Origin: an uncultured Clostridia bacterium
GTDB lineage: Bacteria; Bacillota; Clostridia; Lachnospirales; Lachnospiraceae
DNA length: 28,232 nt
Assembly (NCBI GenBank): GCA_937896665.1
Contig: CALBNS010000080.1
Coordinates: 1 to 28,232, forward strand
Direction of reading: 5' to 3'
Shown here piece after piece: positions 1 through 7,899 of the stretch. Within the stretch, counting starts at the first letter, position 1; each line of letters starts with the position of its first letter. The notes below the pieces were generated by a model. The model searched no databases, was not told where the DNA came from, and saw only the letters and a list, made by a program, of their open reading frames with translations. The position numbers were made by a program, and so were the translations under genes.

Positions 1-62
1 AATACTGGTGGCTGCAAAGCAGCCGCCTAAAAATGTCAAGGTACTCGCTATTTGGCGTTTAC
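1..62 (+). mobile_element. Right end of an IS66-family insertion sequence
   Basis: The inverted repeat ends at base 62. Read inward from base 62 it begins GTAAACGCCAAATAGC and matches the repeat starting at 27907 at 24 of 25 positions, then diverges, so this is the opposite end of the same kind of element. GTAA...GCC termini are typical of IS66. A small hairpin (GGCTGC/GCAGCC, about 9-23) lies just inside the end. The rest of the element is outside the window. The insertion point falls inside the small Xre gene at 63-145. Confidence 0.75.
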
Positions 63-145
63 CATGAGCCGACTGCTATTGCAAGGTCTTCTTGATAGAG
101 ATTACGTTCACAGCGTAATTGTTTTAATGAATTGGTAACAGCCAT
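63..145 (-). pseudogene. Xre-family HTH gene, N-terminal fragment cut by IS66
   Basis: Read on the minus strand from an ATG at 145, behind an AAGGAAG ribosome site, the frame gives a 27-residue start (MAVTNSLKQLRCERNLYQED...) typical of small Cro/CI-type helix-turn-helix proteins. It runs straight into the IS66 terminus at base 62, so everything after the first two helices is lost or beyond the element. The S24 repressor gene at 218-916 lies upstream on the same strand and the two may once have formed one unit. The fragment is short, so the family call rests on the characteristic N-terminus only. Confidence 0.55.
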
Positions 146-217
146 GACAATCACTTCCTTTATCACACAATTTTACAATCTGAGAGTAGCATATCTGAAG
201 TACAAAAATCTGTACAG

Positions 218-916
218 TTATCCTACTACCTTTCCAAAGATTTTAAATGAGTTATATTCCTTGATAGAAATCGGTTGATATTCCGCATTAAGGGAAATCA
301 GGAACATACCAGTACTATCATCCTGGAATTTTTTGATATACACATCCCCATCCAGGAAAAAGATTCCTATTTCTCCAGAGTTAAGTGTTTCTTGTTGGTG
401 TACCCAGACAATTTGACCATGAACAAATTGTGGTTCCATACTATTTCCGGTGATGCGAACACCAAAGTCAGCACTCTCAGGTACTTCCTCTCCAACTTCA
501 ATCTCAACAAATTGTTCATCATCTATAAAGTGACCTGTACCAGCGGATACTGGCGTATCAAATAATCGAATGTTACGTCTGAATGGTATTATGGTTGCTT
601 TTTGTTTTTCGTATTTTCCGGAGTCTATAAGCAGGTTGATGTACTCCATGGCTTTTGCTTTTCCAGCATCATTTAGTCTTGAAAATGGGTTATCCGGATT
701 CATTCCATAGTATTCGTTATAAATATCTGTAATTCCTAGTAACTTGCACAGTAGCAGAAGCAAAGAAGCACTAGGTTCATTTCCATCCTTTTCCCATCTT
801 GAAATAGCTTTATTAGTAAGTTCATAGCCATTTTTACCCAATAAGGCTGCTAATTCAGATTGTGACAATTTATTTCTTTTTCGATATGTAGCAATTATTT
901 CGCCGATTGAATGCAT
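218..916 (-). CDS. Xre-HTH / S24 peptidase repressor (LexA/CI-like)
   Basis: A 232-residue protein with an N-terminal Cro/CI-type HTH (about residues 4-60, with SRWEKDG at the end of the recognition region) and a C-terminal S24 self-cleavage domain. The cleavage site is Ala125-Gly126, the nucleophile Ser159 (GNSMEP) and the general base Lys195 or Lys196 (VYIKKF). These spacings match LexA. Such proteins repress mobile-element or DNA-repair genes and cleave themselves when RecA is activated. The ATG at 916 follows an AGAGGTG ribosome site. It is divergent from the Y-family polymerase at 1108, and the 190 bp between holds two matching dyads and a promoter for each gene. All catalytic residues are present, so it is probably active. 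Confidence 0.88.
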   Translation of the reverse strand: MHSIGEIIATYRKRNKLSQSELAALLGKNGYELTNKAISRWEKDGNEPSASLLLLLCKLLGITDIYNEYYGMNPDNPFSRLNDAGKAKAMEYINLLIDSGKYEKQKATIIPFRRNIRLFDTPVSAGTGHFIDDEQFVEIEVGEEVPESADFGVRITGNSMEPQFVHGQIVWVHQQETLNSGEIGIFFLDGDVYIKKFQDDSTGMFLISLNAEYQPISIKEYNSFKIFGKVVG

Positions 917-951
917 AGAGACACCTCTTTCTGTCTGTTTTCTTAATACAT

Positions 952-980
952 AGTATATAGTAGTAAATTTCTAAAATCAA
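952..980 (-). promoter_or_regulatory. Promoter of the S24 repressor gene
   Basis: On the minus strand a TTGATT -35 (975-980) and a TATACT -10 (952-957) are 17 bp apart, about 36 bp upstream of the repressor start codon. The first operator dyad (985-1003) lies just upstream of the -35, where a bound repressor could affect this promoter. Confidence 0.6.
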
Positions 981-984
981 GCAA

Positions 985-1045
985 AATCTACGAAAAATAG
1001 ATTATACAACCAAGATGTCAGTTGAAATCTAAAATAAATAGACTT
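985..1045. promoter_or_regulatory. Paired operator dyads between repressor and polymerase genes
   Basis: Two copies of the dyad AATCTA-N7-TAGA(T/C)T occur at 985-1003 and 1026-1044, with centres 41 bp apart (about four helical turns). The first is a perfect dyad and the second has one mismatch. The second sits between the -35 and -10 of the polymerase promoter. The adjacent S24 repressor is the obvious candidate to bind both; this is inference from position and symmetry. Confidence 0.6.
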
Positions 1046-1050
1046 ATACT
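1022..1050 (+). promoter_or_regulatory. Promoter of the Y-family polymerase gene
   Basis: A TTGAAA -35 (1022-1027) and a TATACT -10 (1045-1050) are separated by exactly 17 bp. Most of the spacer is filled by the second AATCTA-N7-TAGACT dyad, so a bound repressor would exclude RNA polymerase. The leader to the GTG start is about 50 nt. Confidence 0.6.
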
Positions 1051-1107
1051 TTGCTTACAGAGAATTGATATGTAACTCTGTACATTGATGAGATGGAGGT
1101 GAAGTAG

Positions 1108-2346
1108 GTGGCTGGGCGAACAATATTACATAGTGATATTAATTGTTGTTATGCAGCGATAGAGCATTTATATCGTCCAGAACTTGCAGGGAAACCTCTT
1201 GCGGTGGGAGGGAACCCAGAGAGCAGGCATGGAATTATATTAACAGCAGATTATATCGCTAAGAAATATGGTATTAGGACGGGAATGGCGCTATGGCAGG
1301 CAAAACAGTTATGTCCGGAGTTAAACATCGTTGCACCAAGAATGGACCTTTATCTCAGATTCTCCAGAATGGCTCATGAAATCTACGCAGAGTATACAGA
1401 TCAGCAAGAGGCGTTTGGAATTGATGAAAGCTGGCTGGATGTGACAGATAGTGTAAGTCTGAAAGGTGACGGTTTTCGCATCGCAAATGAGATAAGTAAC
1501 CGTATGAAGTCTGAATTGGGAATTACAGTCAGCATAGGTGTATCTTTTAATAAAATCTTTGCAAAGTTGGGATTCGACTACAAGAAGCCGGATGCGATTA
1601 CTACAATGTATGCAAATGAATATCAGACTAAAGCCTGGAATCTTCCGGTAGGGGACTTGCTTTATGTTGGACGAAGCACAAAGCAGAAGTTGCAACGTTT
1701 AGGGATTCATACAATTGGCGATTTGGCAAAAACAGACGAGAAGATATTAATCTCGTATTTGGGAAAGATGGGGAGTGTATTATGGGCATTTGCAAATGGT
1801 TATGATAATACACCAGTAAGAAAAGAAAATGTACATGCACCAATAAAGTCAATTGGAAATAGTACTACGACACATCGAGATTTGGAGTCAGATGAAGATG
1901 TAAAAATAATTATATATGTGTTGGCAGAAAGTGTGGCTGCCAGATTACGAGAGAATGGTTTTCGGTGTAAGGTAGTGGAAATCAGTATTAGGGATAATGA
2001 TTTATTCTCTTTTACCCGTCAGCGTAAAATAGGAAATGCCACAAATATCACAGAAGAAATTGCAAAAGAAGCATATCATTTATTTAAAGAAAATTATATC
2101 TGGAGTAAGCCTATTCGAAGTGTTGGTGTTAGGGGTGCAGATTTGGTAAATGATAATTATTGGGAACAATTGGATTTGTTTACAGATTCGCAAATGCGAG
2201 AGAAAAAGATGAGAATGGATAATACAGTTGATGATATCCGTAGAAGATTTGGTATTTATAGTATCCAGAGAGGCTTAATGTATCAGGATAAAATTCTGTC
2301 AGCAGTAAATGCAAGAGAAGAACATATAGTGCATTGTCTGCTTTGA
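1108..2346 (+). CDS. Y-family DNA polymerase (DinB/UmuC-like), altered C-terminus
   Basis: A translesion polymerase of 412 residues. Catalytic acidic residues are visible as Asp10 (HSDIN) and Asp106-Glu107 (FGIDESWLD). The palm, fingers and thumb run to about 235, followed by the little-finger domain to about 360. The GTG start at 1108 is chosen because a GGAGGT site lies 7 bases upstream. The gene is under the S24-repressor-type promoter, suggesting damage-inducible expression. The C-terminus is odd: after an ...AREEHIVH motif normal for the family, the frame ends in CLL where the next fragment (recT) begins, so the last residues have been replaced at a deletion junction. The catalytic core is whole, so activity is likely, but the tail is outside the normal family sequence. 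Confidence 0.87.
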   Translation: MAGRTILHSDINCCYAAIEHLYRPELAGKPLAVGGNPESRHGIILTADYIAKKYGIRTGMALWQAKQLCPELNIVAPRMDLYLRFSRMAHEIYAEYTDQQEAFGIDESWLDVTDSVSLKGDGFRIANEISNRMKSELGITVSIGVSFNKIFAKLGFDYKKPDAITTMYANEYQTKAWNLPVGDLLYVGRSTKQKLQRLGIHTIGDLAKTDEKILISYLGKMGSVLWAFANGYDNTPVRKENVHAPIKSIGNSTTTHRDLESDEDVKIIIYVLAESVAARLRENGFRCKVVEISIRDNDLFSFTRQRKIGNATNITEEIAKEAYHLFKENYIWSKPIRSVGVRGADLVNDNYWEQLDLFTDSQMREKKMRMDNTVDDIRRRFGIYSIQRGLMYQDKILSAVNAREEHIVHCLL

Positions 2347-2969
2347 ATACCACACCAAAATTAAGGGAGTGTACGCAGATGAGTTTTCTTGCGGCACTGA
2401 TGAATGCAGCACAGCTTGGATTAGAACCGAATACCCCATTGGGACAGGCGTATCTGATTCCTTACAATAATAAGGGTGTGATGGAATGCCAGTTTCAAAT
2501 CGGGTATAAAGGGCTCATTGATTTAAGTTACCGAAATCCGCAGATGCAGATTATATCTGCACAGGCAGTTTATGAAAATGACGATTTTTCCTATGAATTA
2601 GGATTGAATCCGAAACTGGAACATTGCCCGACCTTAGGAGAGCGGGGAGAAGTCCGTTTGTTTTATGGGCTGTTTAAGCTCGTGAATGGAGGGTTTGGCT
2701 TTGAGGTAATGAGTAAAACTGCAATGGATGAATATGCAAAGGAATACTCAAAAGCATTTGACTCTTCCTTCAGCCCCTGGAAGAGAAATTATATTGGGAT
2801 GGCGAAGAAAACCGTTATCAAACAGGCTTTGAAATACGCACCCTTGAAGACGGATTTTCGGAAAGCATTGTCAAATGATGAAACCATCAAAAAGGAACTG
2901 TCAGACGATATGAGTGAAATTCACGGTGAAGAAATCTGGGATGCAGAATACAGAGAAGAAATAGCGTAA
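2334..2969 (+). pseudogene. recT: RecT-family single-strand annealing protein, 5'-truncated
   Basis: The 211-residue frame matches the central and C-terminal part of phage/ICE RecT: LMNAAQLGLEPNTPLGQAY (residues 22-40), then IGYKGLIDLSYR and the conserved region through FSPWKRNYIGMAKKTVIKQA. RecT proteins are usually 270-300 residues. The first 60-70 are missing and homology begins directly at the junction with the polymerase tail near 2335. There is no ribosome site of its own; the only start is a TTG overlapping the polymerase stop. RecT anneals single strands during phage or ICE recombination. Probably non-functional, though a truncated product coupled to the polymerase cannot be excluded. 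Confidence 0.75.
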
Positions 2970-3005
2970 AAAGAGATAAAACACGAAGAAAAGGAGAAAT
3001 AGATT

Positions 3006-3846
3006 ATGGATTACAGAACATTTGTAGAGAAGATGAAAGAGCAGGTACAAGGGAAGTCAGGAAAGAGTTATGAGGTGCAGATTATTACAACCACAAAACT
3101 CAACGGAACAGAAAAAAACAGGTCTTTCAATCAGCAGAACGCAGGAACCGCCGCAAGTGGTTCCTGTGCTTTATCTGGAAGAATGTTTTGAGCGGTATTT
3201 GCAGGATGGGGGATTTGCGGAGTGTGTGGAAGAAATCTGCGAAGTATATAAAAACCAGAAGGAGAGTGAGGAGAAGATTATGGAAAATGTTGAAAATATG
3301 AAAAGCCGGGAAGGGATAAAAAACAGGATATATCCAATGCTTGTTTCTGCAAAAGAAAACGAGGAGTTGAAGGAGAAGTATTTATGCAAGGAATATTTGG
3401 ATTTTCTTGTGCTCTACATGATTCGCATCACAGATGTAGGATTTGGAAGCATTAAAATCACAAAACAAATGCTGGATTTATGGGGGACTTGTGAGGATGA
3501 AGTATATTTTCAGGCATTGATAAATATGAAAACCGATGGATATCAACTCAGAGGATTTAGCAGTGTGATAAAAGAAACTTATCCAGGCATGGTAGAAGAA
3601 GAGACAGAAGAATCTGATTTCATGTATGTATTCACAAATCAGGAAAAATATTTTGGTGCAGCCGGTATCTTTTTCTGTGCTGAGATGTTCCGGGAGGTTG
3701 TGGGGAGAAAGAATTTTTATATTTTACCATCGAGTGTCCACGAACTGATTTTGATAAAAGATAATGGTGGATATGACATGGAAACACTAAGTGCTATGGT
3801 AAGAAATGTCAATGAGGGGCAGGTAACAACGGATGAAAGATTATAA
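3006..3846 (+). pseudogene. DUF5688-like protein, frameshifted at an A7 run
   Basis: The start at 3006 has good ribosome-site spacing (AAGGAGA) and begins MDYRTFVEKMKEQV, a typical start for DUF5688 proteins found on Clostridia mobile elements. At the seven-A run 3112-3118 the frame must lose one A to continue into the long second frame, which ends at 3846. Joined, the product is about 279 residues, normal for the family. Without slippage the first frame ends after 61 residues. No catalytic motif is known to me for this family. Its function is unknown; it usually sits with ICE regulatory genes. Either a real frameshift, a sequencing error in the homopolymer, or slippage-controlled expression. 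Confidence 0.65.
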
Positions 3847-4135
3847 GACCATGCTTATTCTTATTATTATGATTGGAAGAAAAACAAGGTCATATTTTAA
3901 AAAACAGAAACTTATGACTAGATGACAAATAAAGGTAGGAAAAGAAATAAAAATCGGTTATAATAAATATCAAGAAGGTTGATTGGAGCAAATAAAGACG
4001 GATAGATATTTGAAACAAATGCTTATGAACGATTGCTTTCGTGGAATAAAGGATAACGTTTATAAAATACCAATTTATGGTATTGAAAAGTATAGTTTTT
4101 AGTAATAGAGAGTTGGTAAAAGAGGTGGTATATCT

Positions 4136-4471
4136 ATGACAACAAGAGAGTTAGTGAGCCAATATGTTGAACTGCTCTGTAAAATATACGGAAAACATTT
4201 GAAAACAGTTATTCTGTATGGTTCTTATGCAAGGGGCGATTATACAAATGACTCGGATATAGATATTATGGTGCTTTTGGATTTAAGTGATGTAGACATT
4301 AAAAAGTATCGTCATGAGTTATCTGGTGTAACCTATGATTTTAATATGGAATATGATGTAGATATTAAGCCGATAGCAAAGAATCAAGAGCATTTTAATA
4401 AGTGGGTAGAAGTGTATCCGTTTTATTCAAATGTAGCAAGTGAGGGGGTAAAGTTATTTGACGCAGCATAA
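4136..4471 (+). CDS. MNT-type nucleotidyltransferase antitoxin
   Basis: A 111-residue minimal nucleotidyltransferase. The signature GSYARG (29-34) followed by DSDID (39-43) forms the metal site, with a further acidic DVD near 74-76. In characterised MNT/HEPN pairs (MntA/HepT) the MNT protein adds AMP to the HEPN RNase and silences it. The ATG at 4136 has an AGGTGG site 8 bases upstream. The gene overlaps the HEPN gene by 14 bases, giving translational coupling. The 290 bp upstream contain no complete gene. A short reading frame at about 3990-4102 ending in KIPIYGIEKYSF may be a decayed gene tail but I cannot name it. Confidence 0.85.
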   Translation: MTTRELVSQYVELLCKIYGKHLKTVILYGSYARGDYTNDSDIDIMVLLDLSDVDIKKYRHELSGVTYDFNMEYDVDIKPIAKNQEHFNKWVEVYPFYSNVASEGVKLFDAA

Positions 4472-4871
4472 TGAAAAAGGTACAAGACGAGATCTGGTTC
4501 TATATAGGTTGGAAGTTGCTAAAAGTGATATAAAATCAGCAAAAATTCTTTTAGATGCAGGAGAATGCAGGGGGGCGAATAACAGAGCCTATTATGGAAT
4601 TTATCATGCTATTTCAGCTATTCATGCTTTAGATGGAAACGCATATAAGAGACATAAGGATGCCCTTGCGAATTTTAATAAAAATTATATCAAGACAGAA
4701 ATCTTTCCAAGAACTTTAGGAAGAAAGATTGCTGAGGCTGAAGAAATACGTCATGCCAGCGATTATGATGATTTCTATATAGCCACTAGGGAAGAAGCTG
4801 AGGAACAAATTGACACAGCAGTAGAATTGGTTGAAAAAATAGAAGAATACGTCTTGAAAGAGATAGGATAA
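4458..4871 (+). CDS. HEPN-domain RNase toxin partner of MNT
   Basis: A 137-residue all-helical HEPN protein with the RNase motif RAYYGIYH (Arg43, His50), the R-x6-H form of the family. In related pairs it cuts tRNA or mRNA unless modified by the MNT partner. The start is the TTG at 4458: it has an AGGGGG site 9 bases upstream inside the MNT gene, and no in-frame ATG precedes the conserved helix starting near residue 12. Together with the MNT gene it forms a complete two-gene toxin-antitoxin unit, one of the few intact units in this part of the window. Confidence 0.83.
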   Translation: MTQHNEKGTRRDLVLYRLEVAKSDIKSAKILLDAGECRGANNRAYYGIYHAISAIHALDGNAYKRHKDALANFNKNYIKTEIFPRTLGRKIAEAEEIRHASDYDDFYIATREEAEEQIDTAVELVEKIEEYVLKEIG

Positions 4872-5213
4872 TCGTTTTTGTACCAACCTTGTACCGATTT
4901 TGTACCATCCATGAAATATCTACGGAGATTTTTGAAGAGCAAAAGACATTGTGGGTATTAGAAGATACTGATATATATAGAAATATAGACTTATAGAACC
5001 ATGACAAAATAATATATTAATATTCCCAACGATGAAAACGTTAGATAAGTAAATCCTTGTATACTCGTGTATATCGTGTTAAAAAGTGTTATTTTAGGCA
5101 TTGGTCAAAGGTGGTATGACTAAGTTTTGACCAAGAAATTTCATAGTCAAAAACATGTATTTACGTTTATATAAAGAATGATTTGACCCAAATTTAATAG
5201 AAATTGCATTACT
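4872..5213. repeat. Gene-free region with 11-bp-period TTGTACC repeats
   Basis: No gene is seen here. Three exact TTGTACC copies start at 4878, 4889 and 4900, precisely one helical turn apart, as expected for arm-type binding sites of a tyrosine recombinase or its accessory factor. Further on, TTGGTCAAA and TTTGACCAA form a 9-bp dyad near 5101-5134. The region precedes a long GAAA-loop hairpin at 5214 that has a counterpart at 19875. I read it as the outer end (att side) of the ICE remnant, by inference. Confidence 0.5.
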
Positions 5214-5257
5214 AAGAGGATATTTTCTAAAGAAATTTAGAAGATATCCTCTTTTTT
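5214..5257 (+). terminator. GAAA-loop hairpin terminator at ICE remnant end
   Basis: An 18-bp stem (5214-5231 with 5236-5253, one G-U pair) is closed by a GAAA tetraloop at 5232-5235 and followed by TTTT. It lies 40 bp upstream of the DUF6462 fragment. A homologous hairpin with a different outer stem but the same inner stem and loop is at 19875-19912, so the structure has been conserved. Confidence 0.75.
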
Positions 5258-5296
5258 GCGTTATGGAGAAAATTTATACGAAAGGTAGATTTGATT

Positions 5297-5400
5297 ATGG
5301 AAAGAAAGTCAAAAGAAAAAATGGAAAAGAAAAGACGAGACAAATTCGTAAGATACAGCGAGGGTGCTGAATTGTATCACATGAGTCAATCTAAGTTTAT
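5297..5400 (+). pseudogene. DUF6462-like small protein, 3'-truncated
   Basis: The ATG at 5297 begins a frame whose residues 14-30 (RDKFVRYSEGAELYHMS) align with KKFVRYDERAKIYSMG of the intact DUF6462 gene at 16600. Homology ends at about residue 35, where another frame encoding VirB4 sequence takes over. These small proteins resemble excisionase-type DNA-binding proteins and usually precede the integrase in this ICE family. Here the gene is broken by the deletion that joined it to virB4. Confidence 0.6.
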
Positions 5401-6099
5401 AATGATATTATCGAAGAAAAGATTCTTGAAGGCAGACAGGGGATTGAACAGGAAAGGTATCTTACGATTACAATTGAGCGTAAGAACTTTGAAGAGGCAA
5501 AAGAACAGTTTGCTACGCTGGAGGCTACGCTTCATAAAGCGTATGGAGAATTAGGTGCAGAGATTGTAGCGTTAAGCGGTAATGAAAGATTGAAAGTGTT
5601 GTATGATTACTATCATTTGGGTAATGAAGAACAGTTCCGGTTTAGCTTGAAGGAGTATAAGAAAACAGGTGGCGATTTCAGGAATGATTTATGTAATGGA
5701 ATGATTAAGTTTTATCCGGATTACTTTGAGGATGAGAAGAAATTCTGTAAAGCATTGTTTATCAAGAAATATCCGAGCAGTTTGTCGGATCGCTTCTTAA
5801 ATGAGATTACCTCTTTACCGGTTCATTCTATTACGAGCATAGATGTTGTACCGGTTCCAAAAGATTTGACTACTAAAACTTTGCAGAAAAAGTATATGGG
5901 TATTGAATCGGATATCATTAAGCAGCAGAGAGTCAGAAACAGAAATAACGATTTTTCATCTGAAATTTCATATGGTAAAAGAACGGAGAAAAGGGAAATT
6001 GAAGCTATTATGGATGATGTGCGTGAAAACGACCAGTGCCTGTTCTATGTGGCGGTCACTATTATCTTAATGGCAGATAGTAAAAAAGAATTAGAGAGT
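5401..6099 (+). pseudogene. VirB4/TraE-type conjugation ATPase, internal N-terminal fragment
   Basis: A continuous frame from 5401 reads NDIIEEKILEGRQGIEQ... and on through VHSITSIDVVPVPKDLT, RNRNNDFSSEISYGKR and AIMDDVRENDQCLFYVAVT. This is the N-terminal region of the CagE/TrbE/VirB4-like ATPase of Tn916/Tn1549-type elements, which powers the mating-channel. About 233 residues remain of a protein that is normally near 800. Walker motifs lie further downstream in the family and are absent. The fragment is joined out of frame to DUF6462 upstream and in frame to the integrase downstream at about 6100. It is direct evidence that a conjugative element once lay here. Confidence 0.72.
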
Positions 6100-6761
6100 A
6101 TGGAATATGTTTCAAAGAATCCTTTTTTCTATCACTGGTATCCGTTTTTCCTGTTTTTATTGGGAACCGGGTGTCGTATAGGAGAGGCAATAGGAATCAG
6201 GTGGGATGACATTGATATGGAAACAAGAGTCATCAGTATCAATCATAGCCTGACCTATTATCGAGAGCAGATGATTCCTACAAGTGTGAATTTAGAGTTT
6301 CGCAGCCTAAGACAGAGGCAGGTATTAGAATGATACCGATGATGCAGCAGGTATATGATGTGCTGAAAGATGAATATGACAGGCAGAAAGAGGAAGGGTT
6401 TTGCGTAGAGAATGTGGACGGAATGATAAACTTTGTTTTTACAAATCGGTTTGGATATCCGCACAATCCGGCTGCTGTCAATCGTGCCATCAAGAGGATT
6501 GTGGATGCCCACAATGCGGAGGAAGAAGTAGCAGCGAAAAAGGAAAAGAGGGAACCGATTATCATACCGAGATTTTCCTGCCATATCTTTCGTCACACAT
6601 TTGCCTCAAGGTTTTGTGAGAACGAAACCAATATTAAAGTTATTCAGGAAGTGATGGGACACGCTGATGTATCAACTACTATGAACATCTATGCAGAGGT
6701 CAATCAGGAAGTCACCAGAGCTTCTATTGAAAATTTAGCGAAGAACATGGATGTATTTTAG
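6100..6761 (+). pseudogene. Tn916-type tyrosine integrase, N-truncated and frameshifted
   Basis: The catalytic half of an integrase homologous to the intact one at 17156. It begins with EYVSKNPFFYHWYPF fused to VirB4 sequence. The first catalytic Arg is in GTGCRIGEAIGIRWDD. A missing base near 6263-6268 breaks the frame, which is restored as ADDSYKCEFRVSQPKTEAG and continues through HIFRHTFASRF (His, Arg), GHADVSTTMNIY (His and nucleophile Tyr). The N-terminal arm- and core-binding domains are gone. It therefore cannot act as a recombinase. Compared with the intact copy it keeps the normal GHAD His that the intact copy has lost. Confidence 0.8.
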
Positions 6762-6843
6762 AAAAGAGCCTCCTTGAGTGATTCTTTTCCATATGATATA
6801 ATCCAACGGTGGCGGTTATTAACATTCCCGAATAGGGAACAAA

Positions 6844-6895
6844 GCCACTGACCACTTTTTAGGTGGCAAGACTACTTTCTGACTACTTTTTGGTA
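6844..6895. repeat. Direct repeats after the integrase remnant (att side)
   Basis: Three related copies of GAC(C/T)ACTTTYT occur at 6850, 6870 and 6881, with the first and third extending to GGT. The first lies inside a GCCAC/GTGGC dyad (6844-6866). Repeats directly downstream of an integrase gene are typical of recombinase arm sites at an ICE end. Together with the hairpin at 5214 they bracket a 1.7-kb collapsed ICE. Confidence 0.5.
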
Positions 6896-6966
6896 AAAAA
6901 AGACCTAAGAGTAAGAAAGAGTGTGAAATATGAAAATCAGCAGAAAACAAGGGTTTACAACGATGA

Positions 6967-7494
6967 CGAAGAATTTGGGATGCAATCAAAAAAGCTCCAG
7001 CATTAAGTGATTTGATCTGCCTGGAGCACGGACTGTCAGTTATTAAAGCGGTTCCTCCGAGAGAACGGAAAAAGCGAACCACCTATCCGGAAAGAGAAAG
7101 CTTCCGTGAAAAAATCCGTGCATCAATTGATGAGATACTTCAAAAAAAGCCCAAAGACTTGGATGCATTTTTGAAACTTTTGCAGGAGGAAGGATATGAG
7201 GTAAAACACGGAAAGTACATTGCGGTAAAAGGAAAAGAACAGAAATCCTATATACGACTTTGCTCTCTTGGCGCTGGTTACAAAGAAGAGGATATCAGCC
7301 GGATTCTCTTGGGAGAAAAGAAACAGAATCCTATGACGGAGCAGCGTGTGTTCAAGCCTCAGGAGAAGAAATTGGATATGCTTTTGAATATCCAGGAGAT
7401 CATCGCAAAAGGAAAAGGTCCGGGATATGAGAGGTGGGCAAAGCTCCATGGAGCAGAGTATATACAAAAACAAGCTGATTGGCGGAGAATTTAA
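6967..7494 (+). pseudogene. Relaxase (MobA/VirD2-like) internal fragment
   Basis: The frame is open from a stop at 6964. It contains DAIKKAPALSDLICLEHG, LSVIKAVPPRERKKRT, an LQEEGYEVKHGKYIAVKG stretch, RLCSLGAGYKEEDISRIL and ends KGPGYERWAKLHG. This is the region following the nickase domain in Tn1549/Tn4555-type relaxases, which cut oriT and pilot DNA in conjugation. The N-terminal HUH or tyrosine domain and the C-terminal helical part are both missing. No true start codon is evident; the possible TTG at 7012 lies in the middle of conserved sequence. A dead fragment. Confidence 0.68.
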
Positions 7495-7511
7495 TTTGCG
7501 AAAAATAGGAG

Positions 7512-7889
7512 ATGAGAATTTGCGAATCAATAATTGATATGACCTATTTCCTGTTGTTCGGAATCACCGCAATTATTCTTCTATCGGTTATGGCAATGAT
7601 TTTCCGTAATCTGCACTTGATTTTTAAGAAATCCGAGAATGCTTCTCCGTTTCAAAAGGACAATGTCCGTATGATGAAGGAAATCGGATATTTTTCAATT
7701 TCAATTCCTGTCATCGGACTTTTTATGAGTTTCGTTTGTGGCTTGGTACTTCATTTAGCGCTTGGTGTTGAAGTAGTAGAAACAAGTGTGAATATGAGCG
7801 GTATCTTCATGGGCATTATTGTTCTGTGTCTGACGCAGTTCTTTGTACATGGTGTCGAACTGGAAAAAGACGTAGACGGATTGCTGTAA
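7512..7889 (+). CDS. DUF2975 membrane protein (possibly 5'-shortened)
   Basis: A 125-residue protein with three hydrophobic segments (about residues 12-32, 56-80 and 91-112) and the ENASPFQKDNVRMMKEIGY motif typical of DUF2975, ending VHGVELEKDVDGLL. Most relatives have about 160-180 residues with four membrane spans, so the first span may have been lost at the junction with the relaxase fragment. The ATG at 7512 has its AGGAG directly adjacent, which is poor spacing. It is followed after 10 bases by a small HTH gene, the usual DUF2975 partner. Function unknown. Confidence 0.6.
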   Translation: MRICESIIDMTYFLLFGITAIILLSVMAMIFRNLHLIFKKSENASPFQKDNVRMMKEIGYFSISIPVIGLFMSFVCGLVLHLALGVEVVETSVNMSGIFMGIIVLCLTQFFVHGVELEKDVDGLL

Positions 7890-7899
7890 GGAGGGTGTC

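Noticed and set aside
275..565. Open frame on the plus strand opposite the S24 repressor
   Set aside because: It mirrors the well-supported minus-strand gene, has no ribosome site and no recognisable domain.
3070..3130. Separate gene start at 3070
   Set aside because: Its first residues come from out-of-frame reading of the DUF5688 start; the real start is 3006 with a frameshift.
4872..5213. CRISPR array from TTGTACC repeats
   Set aside because: The repeats are only 7 bp at 11-bp spacing, three copies, without spacers or cas genes.
7012..7020. Relaxase-like gene starting at TTG 7012
   Set aside because: The TTG lies inside conserved relaxase sequence that continues upstream to about 6970, so it is not a natural start.
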